Shown here one piece after another: positions 8,528-16,891 of a DNA stretch of 64,000 bases (within the stretch, counting starts at the first letter, position 1; each line of letters opens with the position of its first letter). A program made the position numbers and the translations under genes. The notes below the pieces were generated by a model, which was not told the DNA's origin, made no database searches, and saw nothing but the letters and a program-made list of their open reading frames with translations. Source of the DNA: Lachnoclostridium sp. (GTDB lineage: Bacteria > Bacillota > Clostridia > Lachnospirales > Lachnospiraceae); the NCBI GenBank assembly GCA_023664665.1, contig JAMPEY010000006.1:1-64000 (forward strand), in the 5' to 3' direction.

Positions 8528-8565
8528 TGTAGCTTGCATGTCTGTGTCGAGATACACAAGCTACA
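8528..8565 (+). other. Hairpin in the 5' leader of the immunity transporter
   Basis: TGTAGCTTG (8528-8536) is perfectly complementary to CAAGCTACA (8557-8565), with a 20-nt loop that can itself fold through TGTGT/ACACA. It has no T run, so it is not an intrinsic terminator. It lies in the roughly 210-nt leader between the promoter and the ABC gene, upstream of the repeated element at 8601. Confidence 0.45.
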
Positions 8566-8600
8566 TAATGACACTTACCAGCAATCTGTTCCGTAACTGC

Positions 8601-8672
8601 CGGAATTTGTGATGCTATGCATCCCAAAGTTCCACTGATAAAAATGCCGCTTATGCGGCGGAAAGAGAGGAA
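8601..8672 (+). repeat. Two-hairpin leader element, copy A
   Basis: About 72 nt ending in the ribosome binding site of the ABC ATPase gene. It has hairpin 1 (GATGC-TAT-GCATC), the linker CCCAAAGTT..CCACTGATA, hairpin 2 (GCCGC-TTAT-GCGGC) and GAGAGGAA. A second copy at 49312-49384 precedes carA. Between copies the first hairpin changes from a T-A to a C-G pair on both arms, so the fold is kept. Function unknown. Confidence 0.72.
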
Positions 8673-8674
8673 GT

Positions 8675-9406
8675 ATGAAAGAAATTGTTAGAACAAACGG
8701 GCTTACCAAAAGATATAAGGATAATCTTTCGGTAGACAATCTGGACATGTCAGTGAAGGAGGGGAGAGTATATGGCTTTTTAGGACCCAATGGGGCAGGC
8801 AAATCCACCACATTAAAGATGCTTCTGGATTTGGTCAAACCCTCGGCGGGAGAAATCGACCTTTTTGGCAGGCGGTTAAACAGCCAGAGCCGAAATTCTA
8901 TCTTGAAAAACATTGGTTCCCTGATAGAGTCCCCTTCTTATTATGGGCATCTGACGGGAAAAGAAAACCTGAAAATTCTACAGACCCTGTTGGATGTGCC
9001 AAAGGAGAATGTGGATGAGGTGCTGCGGATTGTAAGGCTGGACCGCCAGAGCGGTAAAAAGGTGTCGGCGTATTCCCTTGGCATGAAGCAGCGGCTGGGG
9101 CTTGCAGGGGCGCTTTTATCCTTTCCCAAGCTTTTGATTCTGGATGAGCCCACCAACGGGCTTGATCCTGCAGGCATTCAGGAGATGCGCGAGCTGGTGT
9201 GTTCCCTGCCTCAGAAATACGGAATGACGGTGATTGTATCAAGCCATCTGCTCTCGGAGATTGACCAGATGGCGGAGGATATAGGAATCATCGCAAACGG
9301 AAAAATGATGTATCAGGGAGCCTTAAACCTTCTGCATGAAACGGACCGTTCCAAAAGCTTGGAAGAAATCTTTTTGGACCTGACGGGAAAGGAGACCAGC
9401 TTATGA
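8675..9406 (+). CDS. Lantibiotic/bacitracin-type immunity ABC transporter, ATP-binding subunit
   Basis: 243 aa, of the BcrA/NisF/CprA type. Walker A is GPNGAGKST (about 36-44). The signature helix reads YSLGMKQRLGLAGALL, with LGMKQ in place of LSGGQ as usual in this family. Walker B is LLILDEPTNGLDP, followed by VSSHLLSE with the H-loop. It energises the two following permeases, which in known systems expel lantibiotics or bacitracin from the membrane. Its stop overlaps the next start by 4 nt (ATGA). Its leader carries the 72-nt repeated element. Confidence 0.9.
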   Translation: MKEIVRTNGLTKRYKDNLSVDNLDMSVKEGRVYGFLGPNGAGKSTTLKMLLDLVKPSAGEIDLFGRRLNSQSRNSILKNIGSLIESPSYYGHLTGKENLKILQTLLDVPKENVDEVLRIVRLDRQSGKKVSAYSLGMKQRLGLAGALLSFPKLLILDEPTNGLDPAGIQEMRELVCSLPQKYGMTVIVSSHLLSEIDQMAEDIGIIANGKMMYQGALNLLHETDRSKSLEEIFLDLTGKETSL

Positions 9407-10161
9407 TACGACTGATGGAATGTGAGTACCGAAAGACAAGGGGGCGCTATGTGTTTTTGACGGCTCTTGCCCTGACCATGGTTTCCCTTGCATGGGCATT
9501 ATATGGAAAATATGATGATTTTACCATACAAAACGGATGGAGGATGTTTTTGTATAAGCTTCCCATTGTCAATACTATTTTTATGCCGATACTGGCCATT
9601 GTAACCGCCTCAAGACTTTGTGACATTGAGCATAAAGGGGTCATGTTTAAACAGATTTTGACCATGGCTCCCAAGGGTAAGGTGTATGATGCAAAGCTGC
9701 TATACGGCCTATTCATAATGGTGGTGTGTAGCCTGAGCCATTGGGGCATGGTGCTCGTTTTTGGATATTTAAAAGGATTTGAGGGAAATGTGCCGTTAAA
9801 GCTGTATTTGGCTTACCTGTTGTTTACCTTAGTTCCTACGATTGCCATTTATCTTTTTCAGCATGCGCTGTCCATGGTGTTTCCCAATCAGGCAGCAGCC
9901 TTTTTTGTGGGAATCATAGGGGAGTTTATGGGACTGCTTTCCATGTTTCTGCCATTTTCCATTTTTGCCAGACTGCTTTTGTGGGGATATTATGGGGAAT
10001 TGCAGTTTGTGTGGCTGCTTGGCTGGACAAAAGAAACACGGTATGCGGAGGCGTATTATGAAGTTACGGGCTTTGATTGGACGGCTTTGGGCATGATAGC
10101 AGCGGCCTGTATTGTCATTTATGTGGCTGGAAAAATTTTATTCTGCAGAAAAGAAGTGTGA
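9403..10161 (+). CDS. Lantibiotic immunity ABC transporter permease (MutE/EpiE-like)
   Basis: 252 aa with about six membrane segments and the short cytoplasmic N-terminus MIRLMECEYRKTRGRYVF typical of immunity permeases. It pairs with the paralogous permease that follows, as in NisE/NisG or CprB/CprC sets. It is translationally coupled to the ATPase gene. No lanthipeptide synthetase, precursor or protease gene is present in the window, so the system looks like stand-alone resistance. Confidence 0.82.
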   Translation: MIRLMECEYRKTRGRYVFLTALALTMVSLAWALYGKYDDFTIQNGWRMFLYKLPIVNTIFMPILAIVTASRLCDIEHKGVMFKQILTMAPKGKVYDAKLLYGLFIMVVCSLSHWGMVLVFGYLKGFEGNVPLKLYLAYLLFTLVPTIAIYLFQHALSMVFPNQAAAFFVGIIGEFMGLLSMFLPFSIFARLLLWGYYGELQFVWLLGWTKETRYAEAYYEVTGFDWTALGMIAAACIVIYVAGKILFCRKEV

Positions 10162-10201
10162 AGAGTGAAGCGGTCAGAATTTGAAAGGTATGGTGATTAG
10201 A

Positions 10202-10927
10202 ATGATACGATTATTAAAAGCAGAGAGGATGAAGTTAAAGCGTTCCCCGGTGTGGCTCGCATTTTTGATTCTTCCTATAATTCCGGCGGTATTGGGCACC
10301 TTGAATTATCTGGGAAATCTGGAGCTTTTACAGAGTGAATGGTACAGCCTGTGGACACAGCATACCTTATTTACAAGCTATTTTTTCCTGCCCATTATGA
10401 TAGGGGTGTACTGTGCCTATATCATGCGGCTGGAGCATACGAACCATAATTGGAATAAAGTGCTGACCATGCCCATAAGCCGGGCAATGATTTTTCTTTC
10501 CAAAATGTGCATGGTATCTTTTATGATTTTGTTCAGCGAGGTGTGGATAGGGATTTTGTTTATCGTATCCGGAAAGCTTGCAGGAATGACAGCGCAGCCT
10601 CCTATAAAGGAGCTTGTGACATGGTGTCTGTTTGGAACTCTGGGCGGTATGGTTATGGCAGCGGTGCAGCTGCTTTGCTCCATGTATATCAAAAGCTTTG
10701 CCCTGCCTGTGGGAATCGCTTTTGCCGGGGGACTTTCGGGGTTGTTTGCTCTGGCGAAAGGTTTTGGGCATATATGGCCTTATTCCCTTATGGCATATGG
10801 TATGAACTCAAACGGCCCCCAGAAGATGATGGAGAGCGGCTATGGTATGTTTGTGTCCGTCTGTGCGGTTTATTTAATTGTGTTTATTATGGTGGGGAGC
10901 AGGGTTATGGAGAGGAGGGATGTATAA
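10202..10927 (+). CDS. Lantibiotic immunity ABC transporter permease (MutG/EpiG-like)
   Basis: About 241 aa from ATG 10202. The N-terminus MIRLLKAERMKLKRSPVW aligns with that of the preceding permease (MIRLMECEYRK), which supports this start over TTG 10181 and ATG 10190. It has six predicted membrane segments. It is the third gene of the ATPase-permease-permease operon, with a gap of about 40 nt from the previous stop. Confidence 0.8.
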   Translation: MIRLLKAERMKLKRSPVWLAFLILPIIPAVLGTLNYLGNLELLQSEWYSLWTQHTLFTSYFFLPIMIGVYCAYIMRLEHTNHNWNKVLTMPISRAMIFLSKMCMVSFMILFSEVWIGILFIVSGKLAGMTAQPPIKELVTWCLFGTLGGMVMAAVQLLCSMYIKSFALPVGIAFAGGLSGLFALAKGFGHIWPYSLMAYGMNSNGPQKMMESGYGMFVSVCAVYLIVFIMVGSRVMERRDV

Positions 10928-10990
10928 AAAGTTTCCCATTCCCAAATGCGGGCTTTTGTGGTAGACTATAGTAGGCGAGGAGGAATTGCC

Positions 10991-12055
10991 ATGAATGTGA
11001 CGATAGTTCTGCCATCCTTAAATCCGGATGAAAAGCTGAATATGGTAGTGGACGGGCTGCTTGGGGCAGGCTTTACGGATATCGTAATCGTAAATGACGG
11101 AAGCGATGAGCAGCATATGGAGCCGTTTGTAAAGGCGGGGAGCCATAAAGAGGTCACGGTATTGACCCATGAAGTCAATAGAGGAAAGGGCAGGGCGTTA
11201 AAAACTGCCTTTTCCTATGTTATGGAAAATCGGACGGATATAGCGGGGGTCGTGACTGTGGACGGGGACAACCAGCATATGGTTCGTGACATTAAAGCGT
11301 GCGCCGAAAAAATGGCGGAAGAGAAAGATAAAGTCGTTTTAGGCTGCCGGGATTTTAGCAAAGATAATGTCCCCTTTAAGAGCCGTTTTGGAAATAACAG
11401 TACCAGCATGGTCTTCGGATTGTTCTGCGGCATTAAGATTTCCGACACCCAGACGGGACTGCGCGCAATACCTTTTCAATATCTGCCCTTGATGTGCGAG
11501 ACGGAGGGGGAGAGGTTTGAGTATGAAACGGAGATGTTTTTTACTCTGAAAAAGAATCACATTGAATTTCTGGAGGTTCCCATTGAGACGGTTTATATAG
11601 AGGAGAACGCTTCCACGCATTTTCACCCCATTAAGGATTCTATAAAGATTTACAGGCTCATTTTTCGGTATCTGTTCCGGTATTTATTGAGCTCGGGCGT
11701 ATCGTTTCTGATTGATTATGGTTTGTATACGCTCTTGATATTCCTGATAGGAAGTGATGCGGATCGTTTTCAGCGGCTGTTTTTTGCCACTTTTCCGGCA
11801 AGGGCTGTTTCGTCCGTATTCAATTATGCCATAAATAGGAAAGCGGTTTTCCAGTCGGATGAATCCGTTGGCAGGACGGCGGTAAGGTATTATGCGCTTT
11901 GTCTGGTTCAGACAGGGCTTTCCTTTGGAATTGTGTATTTGCTCAGCAGTCTGTGCAGCGCCGGTTCCGTGTTTGAGGTGATTTTGAAGCCGATTGTGGA
12001 TATTGTGCTGCTTCTGTTAAGTTTTCAGATACAGCAGAAATGGGTATTCCGCTGA
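10991..12055 (+). CDS. Family 2 glycosyltransferase fused to a GtrA-like membrane domain
   Basis: 354 aa from ATG 10991, with GAGGAGG 7 nt upstream. Residues 1-210 form a GT-A domain: IVLPSLNPDEKLNMVV, the nucleotide-sugar site VNDGSDE, and VTVDGDNQH with the D-x-D metal motif. From about 215 there are four hydrophobic segments beginning YLLSSGVSFLIDYGLYTLL, the pattern of GtrA family proteins. DPMS-type GT2 plus GtrA fusions transfer a sugar to a polyprenyl phosphate and help move it across the membrane. The acceptor and sugar are not visible from sequence. Confidence 0.85.
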   Translation: MNVTIVLPSLNPDEKLNMVVDGLLGAGFTDIVIVNDGSDEQHMEPFVKAGSHKEVTVLTHEVNRGKGRALKTAFSYVMENRTDIAGVVTVDGDNQHMVRDIKACAEKMAEEKDKVVLGCRDFSKDNVPFKSRFGNNSTSMVFGLFCGIKISDTQTGLRAIPFQYLPLMCETEGERFEYETEMFFTLKKNHIEFLEVPIETVYIEENASTHFHPIKDSIKIYRLIFRYLFRYLLSSGVSFLIDYGLYTLLIFLIGSDADRFQRLFFATFPARAVSSVFNYAINRKAVFQSDESVGRTAVRYYALCLVQTGLSFGIVYLLSSLCSAGSVFEVILKPIVDIVLLLLSFQIQQKWVFR

Positions 12056-12133
12056 TAGGGAGAATGTGGTTAGTTGATTGCGAAACTCTGATTTTTGGTA
12101 GAATATCAGGTTGTAGGGATAAAGGATAGTGTT

Positions 12134-13216
12134 ATGAAGAAATTGACATTTGGGAAAGTTGTGTTAAGGATTTTATTGGTGTTTGTCACTTTTGCCGTGG
12201 TAACTTTTGTAGGCGCTTATGCGGCCGTGTGGGAGATATGCCATGGTCCCAGCAAGGCGGCAAGGGATTTGTTTGTATCCACCATATTGGAAACCGGGCA
12301 GATGAAATTTCTGGCATCCTGGTATTTCAGCGAAGAGGAGATTCTTGCGGTAACGAATCGGAATGCAAGGGTACATAATGAAGAAAATGTCAATCCGGAT
12401 TTAATCACCGTTTCAAAAACGGCTCCGGAGAATCCGGATGAAGAATTTGATATCAACGGAATCGAGGTAGTGGAGATTGCCGGGCGTTCCTATTTTGCCA
12501 AAATGATGATCATAAATGACCCTTCCCGCGTGAAGCTTTCCACTATTTATCCATGGTCGGATATGGACCGCAGTAAGAACGGCGAGACTTTGGAAAAGCT
12601 GGTTACCAATGCGGATTGTATCGGCGGTGTGAACGGCGGAGAGTATTATTCGGACGGAAACTGGGGCGGGCTTCCCAAAGGACTTGTGGTCTGCAATGGC
12701 GAGATACAGTATAATGTCCCCAAAAAAGGCGATGTCATGGTGGGATTTAATGAGGATGATGTTCTGATGATCATGGATATCGGAAACATGTCGGAAACAC
12801 AGGTGAAACAGCTTGTGGAAGAAAACCATATCAGGGATGCGGTGAGCTTTAAGGATGTGGATGACGGGGACAGCAACCATTTTACCAAGCTGATTATTAA
12901 CGGAACGGCAACGGAAGTAAGGGGAAGCGGAAGCGGCGCCAATCCCAGAACGGCAATCGGTCAGAGGGAGGACGGCACGGTGCTTCTCTTGGTTACGGAC
13001 GGAAGGGGTTCCGCAGGACACTTAGGCGCCACGGCGCAGGATTTGATTGGCATTATGCAGGAGTATGGCGCTGTGAATGCGGCAAATCTGGATGGCGGAA
13101 GCTCCTCTGCCATGTATTATGACGGAGCGTATGAGATGACCAGCGTTACTTTGTACAACGCAACTTCCTCATGGCGGCTTCCCACGGCATTTGTGATTGA
13201 GAAAAGGGAGGATTAG
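12134..13216 (+). CDS. Phosphodiester glycosidase (NAGPA-domain) secreted or membrane-anchored protein
   Basis: 360 aa from ATG 12134, with AAAGGA 7 nt upstream. The N-terminal membrane segment spans about residues 11-33. The catalytic domain shows GVNGGEYYSDGNWGGLPKG, RTAIGQREDGTVLLLVTDGR, and the diagnostic NLDGGSSSAMYYDG near the end. The NAGPA family includes the human uncovering enzyme and bacterial proteins linked to exopolysaccharide or wall teichoic acid metabolism. It presumably acts outside the membrane on a sugar-1-phosphate diester. The next gene begins 2 nt after its stop, so the two form a unit. Confidence 0.85.
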   Translation: MKKLTFGKVVLRILLVFVTFAVVTFVGAYAAVWEICHGPSKAARDLFVSTILETGQMKFLASWYFSEEEILAVTNRNARVHNEENVNPDLITVSKTAPENPDEEFDINGIEVVEIAGRSYFAKMMIINDPSRVKLSTIYPWSDMDRSKNGETLEKLVTNADCIGGVNGGEYYSDGNWGGLPKGLVVCNGEIQYNVPKKGDVMVGFNEDDVLMIMDIGNMSETQVKQLVEENHIRDAVSFKDVDDGDSNHFTKLIINGTATEVRGSGSGANPRTAIGQREDGTVLLLVTDGRGSAGHLGATAQDLIGIMQEYGAVNAANLDGGSSSAMYYDGAYEMTSVTLYNATSSWRLPTAFVIEKRED

Positions 13217-13218
13217 CG

Positions 13219-14361
13219 ATGAGCAGGCGACGAAAGAAGAAAATCCCCTTTTTCCGGATTTTTTATTCCATTTTTACGCTGACGCTTGTATTATTCTGGG
13301 CGGTGATTTTTCTGTATGTGAGAAACTGCCTCAAAATCTATGAAGCGGCCCAGCCGGAGTATGTGATAGAAAATCTGATTGCACAGATAGATGTAAGCGA
13401 AGGCTCGAACAGCCCTTATTTTCAAATGTCGGTTTCGCGTTTTGAGAAGGAAGAGGATTATAAAAATACATATCTTGCGGAAGTGAAGAAAAAGGGCATT
13501 ACCTATGAAAAAGCGCCGGACAGCTATGATGCCAAAGCTCCTGTTTATCATCTGTATGCGGGGGATATTCCGATTGCGGAAGTTTTTTTGAAAGAGACGG
13601 ATTCACGCCCCCTGATGGCTATACTGACCGTCCCCGAGTGGGAAATTACGCGAGTTCTGCCCAAGGGTATAGCCGGTCAGCACAGCGTTACCATAACGGT
13701 TCCTGATGTTTATACAGTGTTTATAAACGGTACGGCAGCCGGCGGGAGCGAGCGGACGGGAAATGTGCGGGAGCTGGAAGAATTTCAGTATTCCGCAGAA
13801 TATACCGAAGTGCCTGCATTAGTGGAGTACCGGATTGAGGGATTGTTCGAGATGCCGGATATCAGGATACAAAACGCCCTGCAGGAGGATATTGCCTTTT
13901 CCATGGCGGAGGATAACACGATTACCATAGATACTTTCCAGACATCGGAAATGGGGAAAGAGCTGGAAGAGTTCTGCCTGACCAACGCCAAGAATTATTC
14001 CAATTTCTTTTCAAGGGATTTGGAGGGATGCGTGGCAAGCATTAAACCCATTCGCTATATGTTTCCACAGGATTCTTATTATTTAGAGCTTGCGGAAAAC
14101 TACAGGCGGCATGACATGTGGATGTACAGCGGTCACGAAACGCCGCAGTTCCTAAGTGAAAAGGTTTCCAATTATATTGTATATAATGAAGACTTTTTCT
14201 CCTGCGAGGTGTCTTTTGACAAAAAAATGATACTTACCAAGACGGGACAGGAGAGGCATGATATCCATAATACCCGGTATTATTATTTAAAGATGGACGG
14301 GAACTGGGTGATAGTGGATATGCAGACGGTTCAGGAAGAGGAGCAAACAAATCGTCAGTAA
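13219..14361 (+). CDS. Membrane-anchored protein of unknown function
   Basis: 380 aa with a very basic N-terminus (MSRRRKKK) and one membrane segment (about 12-33), so the bulk should be extracytoplasmic. The soluble part has a central beta-rich region (HSVTITVPDVYTVFINGTAAGG) and a C-terminal region resembling an NTF2/SnoaL-like fold (YYYLKMDGNWVIVDMQTV). I do not recognise a family with a known function. It starts 2 nt after the phosphodiester glycosidase gene and is probably its partner in an envelope process. Confidence 0.6.
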   Translation: MSRRRKKKIPFFRIFYSIFTLTLVLFWAVIFLYVRNCLKIYEAAQPEYVIENLIAQIDVSEGSNSPYFQMSVSRFEKEEDYKNTYLAEVKKKGITYEKAPDSYDAKAPVYHLYAGDIPIAEVFLKETDSRPLMAILTVPEWEITRVLPKGIAGQHSVTITVPDVYTVFINGTAAGGSERTGNVRELEEFQYSAEYTEVPALVEYRIEGLFEMPDIRIQNALQEDIAFSMAEDNTITIDTFQTSEMGKELEEFCLTNAKNYSNFFSRDLEGCVASIKPIRYMFPQDSYYLELAENYRRHDMWMYSGHETPQFLSEKVSNYIVYNEDFFSCEVSFDKKMILTKTGQERHDIHNTRYYYLKMDGNWVIVDMQTVQEEEQTNRQ

Positions 14362-14364
14362 CCC

Positions 14365-14393
14365 TTGCATTTATCCGCATTTTATATTAAACT
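14365..14393 (+). promoter_or_regulatory. Putative promoter of the phosphofructokinase gene
   Basis: TTGCAT (14365-14370) and TAAACT (14388-14393) are separated by 17 bp, in the short gap before the phosphofructokinase ribosome binding site (CAGGAGGAGA). Confidence 0.45.
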
Positions 14394-14445
14394 ATATTTT
14401 TGTAGAAAGTTTTGCGTGATTAAATTTATTCAGGAGGAGATTGAA

Positions 14446-15693
14446 ATGGAAAAGAAGCGCAATATTATTGTAGGTCAGTCGGGAGGTCCTACTTCCGTAA
14501 TTAATTCCAGTCTGGCAGGCGTATATAAGACTGCAAGAGAAAGAGGATTTCACAGAGTATACGGAATGCTCCATGGAATTCAGGGATTTTTGGATGAAAA
14601 GTATGTAGATTTGTCAACTCAGATTCATACGGACATGGATATAGAACTGCTTAAGAGGACTCCTTCGGCTTTTTTGGGCTCCTGCCGCTATAAGCTGCCG
14701 GAGATTCATGAGAATCCGGAAATTTATGAGAAGATTTTCCAGATATTGGACAAACTGGAGATTGAAGCTTTTATTTACATTGGCGGCAATGATTCCATGG
14801 ATACCATTAAGAAATTGTCCGATTATGCCATTGTCAAAGGCCATTCCCAGAAATTCTTAGGCGTGCCCAAGACTATAGATAATGATTTGGCTCTTACGGA
14901 CCATACTCCCGGTTTTGCAAGCGCAGCCAAGTATATTGCGGCTTCTACCAAGGAAGTCATAAGGGATGCTTTGGGGCTGACTTATAATAACGAGCTGATT
15001 AATGTGATTGAGGTTATGGGGCGTAATGCAGGCTGGCTGACCGGCGCTACGGCTCTTGCAAGAACGCAGGAGTGTGAAGGACCGGATTTGATTTATCTGC
15101 CGGAGCTTGCTTTCGATATTGATAAGTTCCTGAAGAAGGTAAGAGAACTGTTGAAGAAAAAGCATACGGTTACCATTGCCGTATCCGAGGGCATCAAGCT
15201 TGCCGACGGCAGATATGTCTGCGAATTGTCCGGCGGCGCCGATTATGTGGATGCTTTTGGACATAAGCAGCTGCAGGGTACTGCCGCTTATCTTGCGGGT
15301 TATCTGGGAGCGGAAATCGGCTGCAAGACCAGAAGCATTGAGTTTTCTACACTGCAGAGAAGCGCATCCCACATGGCATCCCGCGTAGATGTGGACGAGG
15401 CATTCATGGTAGGCGGCGCTGCGGTAAAGGCGGCGGACGAGGGCGATACCGGCAAGATGGTAGTAATCGACCGTGTTTCCGATGACCCTTACATGAGCGC
15501 GGCGGGCATCTATGATGTACACCGCATTGCCAACAACGAGAAACTGGTTCCCCGCAATTGGATCAACAAGGAGGGCAACTATGTGACGGAGGAGTTTGTC
15601 AATTACCTTGAGCCGTTAATCCAGGGAGATTATCAGCCCTTTATGGTAAACGGACTTCCCCAGCATTTGGTGCTTGATGAAAAGAATCTGTAA
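14446..15693 (+). CDS. Pyrophosphate-type 6-phosphofructokinase
   Basis: 415 aa from ATG 14446 (AGGAGGAG upstream). It phosphorylates fructose-6-phosphate in glycolysis. N-terminal GQSGGPTSVIN is the nucleotide/PPi loop. The phosphoryl-donor determinants are GGNDS (113-117) and PKTIDND (141-147). ATP enzymes have Gly at the two key positions (GGDGS, PGTIDND), while Asp and Lys there mark PPi-dependent enzymes. The reaction is therefore probably PPi-linked and reversible. MGRNAGWLTGATALAR is the substrate segment. It has its own promoter and terminator, so it is monocistronic. Confidence 0.9.
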   Translation: MEKKRNIIVGQSGGPTSVINSSLAGVYKTARERGFHRVYGMLHGIQGFLDEKYVDLSTQIHTDMDIELLKRTPSAFLGSCRYKLPEIHENPEIYEKIFQILDKLEIEAFIYIGGNDSMDTIKKLSDYAIVKGHSQKFLGVPKTIDNDLALTDHTPGFASAAKYIAASTKEVIRDALGLTYNNELINVIEVMGRNAGWLTGATALARTQECEGPDLIYLPELAFDIDKFLKKVRELLKKKHTVTIAVSEGIKLADGRYVCELSGGADYVDAFGHKQLQGTAAYLAGYLGAEIGCKTRSIEFSTLQRSASHMASRVDVDEAFMVGGAAVKAADEGDTGKMVVIDRVSDDPYMSAAGIYDVHRIANNEKLVPRNWINKEGNYVTEEFVNYLEPLIQGDYQPFMVNGLPQHLVLDEKNL

Positions 15694-15698
15694 AGATA

Positions 15699-15729
15699 AG
15701 AGCTGCCGCTTTGTGCGGCGGCTCTTTTT
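15699..15729 (+). terminator. Intrinsic terminator of the phosphofructokinase gene
   Basis: AGAGCTGCCGC pairs with GCGGCGGCTCT around TTTGT, with one wobble, and is followed by TTTTTG. Confidence 0.88.
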
Positions 15730-15799
15730 GTAAAATCTGTCGGGGGAGGAAAGCCTATATACAGGCGTTGAATGGTATTATGTTTAGGAGAACATCCTT

Positions 15800-16858
15800 A
15801 TGAAAAAAGATTGGATTGGGATTTTGAAGGAGCATACAGAAAGATATCCGCTAATGGAGCCACAGGATTATGGGAAGCTTATCTTTCAAAGCGAATTTGG
15901 CGCGGAGCATATGATTGCGGATGCGGAGTCGGTGCAAGCCTTTTTGTTAAAAGAGTGGGAAGAACTCCCGCAGAACGGCTTTTCCTCTCCCAAAGGAATA
16001 GAAGATATCGGCGGTGATTTGTGCCGTTTTCCGCTGTCCGCCTGTGAGTCAAAGGAGGCGGCAGCCCTGCTTGCGAAGCTGTTTCTCTTAACGGTGCAGG
16101 GCGGAGAAAGGATGTTTAAAGAAAAAATAGAGCAGACAATTCAATTCGGCATTTCCGGCATGGAAGAGTGGGTCAAGGCATGGGCGGCACAGGGATATCC
16201 GGCTGTCCACCACAGCACGGTTTACCGAGATGCTTACCATCCCCATTACCGTCTGCTTCGGAGGGAATATGCAGGATATTTTCCGGCATTGCTTGAGATT
16301 TTGAAAACCATGGAGAAACGGAAGGCAGAAAATCGTGCCGTCATTATCGCAATAGACGGAAGATGCGGAAGCGGAAAAACTTCTCTTGCCGAGCTGGAAG
16401 GCAGGCTTTTTGACTGTAATGTATTCCACATGGATGATTATTATCTGCCGTTGGCAGACCGCGCGCAGAATTGGCAGTCTGTTCCTGCCGGAAACATGGA
16501 TTTGGAGCGGTTTCGAGGAGAGGTTCTGCTTCCGGCAAGGGCAGGGGAGCAGGTACTTTACTGTCCCTATGACTGCCAAGCGGGCAGGATGAAGGAAAAG
16601 CGGATTTTTAAGCCAAGCCCTTTAACTGTGGTGGAGGGCAGCTATTCCCACCATCCGCATCTTGCAGAAGCGTATGATTTGAAGATTTTCTTAACCTGTT
16701 CGGGGGAGGAGCAGGAAAGCCGCCTGAGAACCAGAGAGGGAAGTCATTTTAGCGCATTTAAAGAGCGGTGGATTCCCATGGAGGAAAATTATTTTAAGTA
16801 TTTTGAGGTGGAAGCAGGAAGCGACATTGTGGTGGACACGGAAACTAGCTTTGTGTAA
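15800..16858 (+). CDS. P-loop kinase-like protein with an unrecognised N-terminal domain
   Basis: 352 aa. Residues 175-352 form a uridine kinase/phosphoribulokinase-like P-loop domain: IAIDGRCGSGKTS (Walker A), FHMDDYYLP (substrate lid, as in uridine kinases) and TVVEGSYSHHP (Walker B-like). Residues 1-170 are a helical domain I cannot place; they include YGKLIFQSEFGAEHMI and HHSTVYRDAYHPHYR. Small Firmicutes proteins with this kinase half are usually called uridine kinase-like. The fusion suggests a different small-molecule substrate. It is convergent with vanT and has no operon partner. Confidence 0.68.
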   Translation: MKKDWIGILKEHTERYPLMEPQDYGKLIFQSEFGAEHMIADAESVQAFLLKEWEELPQNGFSSPKGIEDIGGDLCRFPLSACESKEAAALLAKLFLLTVQGGERMFKEKIEQTIQFGISGMEEWVKAWAAQGYPAVHHSTVYRDAYHPHYRLLRREYAGYFPALLEILKTMEKRKAENRAVIIAIDGRCGSGKTSLAELEGRLFDCNVFHMDDYYLPLADRAQNWQSVPAGNMDLERFRGEVLLPARAGEQVLYCPYDCQAGRMKEKRIFKPSPLTVVEGSYSHHPHLAEAYDLKIFLTCSGEEQESRLRTREGSHFSAFKERWIPMEENYFKYFEVEAGSDIVVDTETSFV

Positions 16859-16891
16859 ATATTGCAGCAATATGGCTTGAGACCATTCGCC

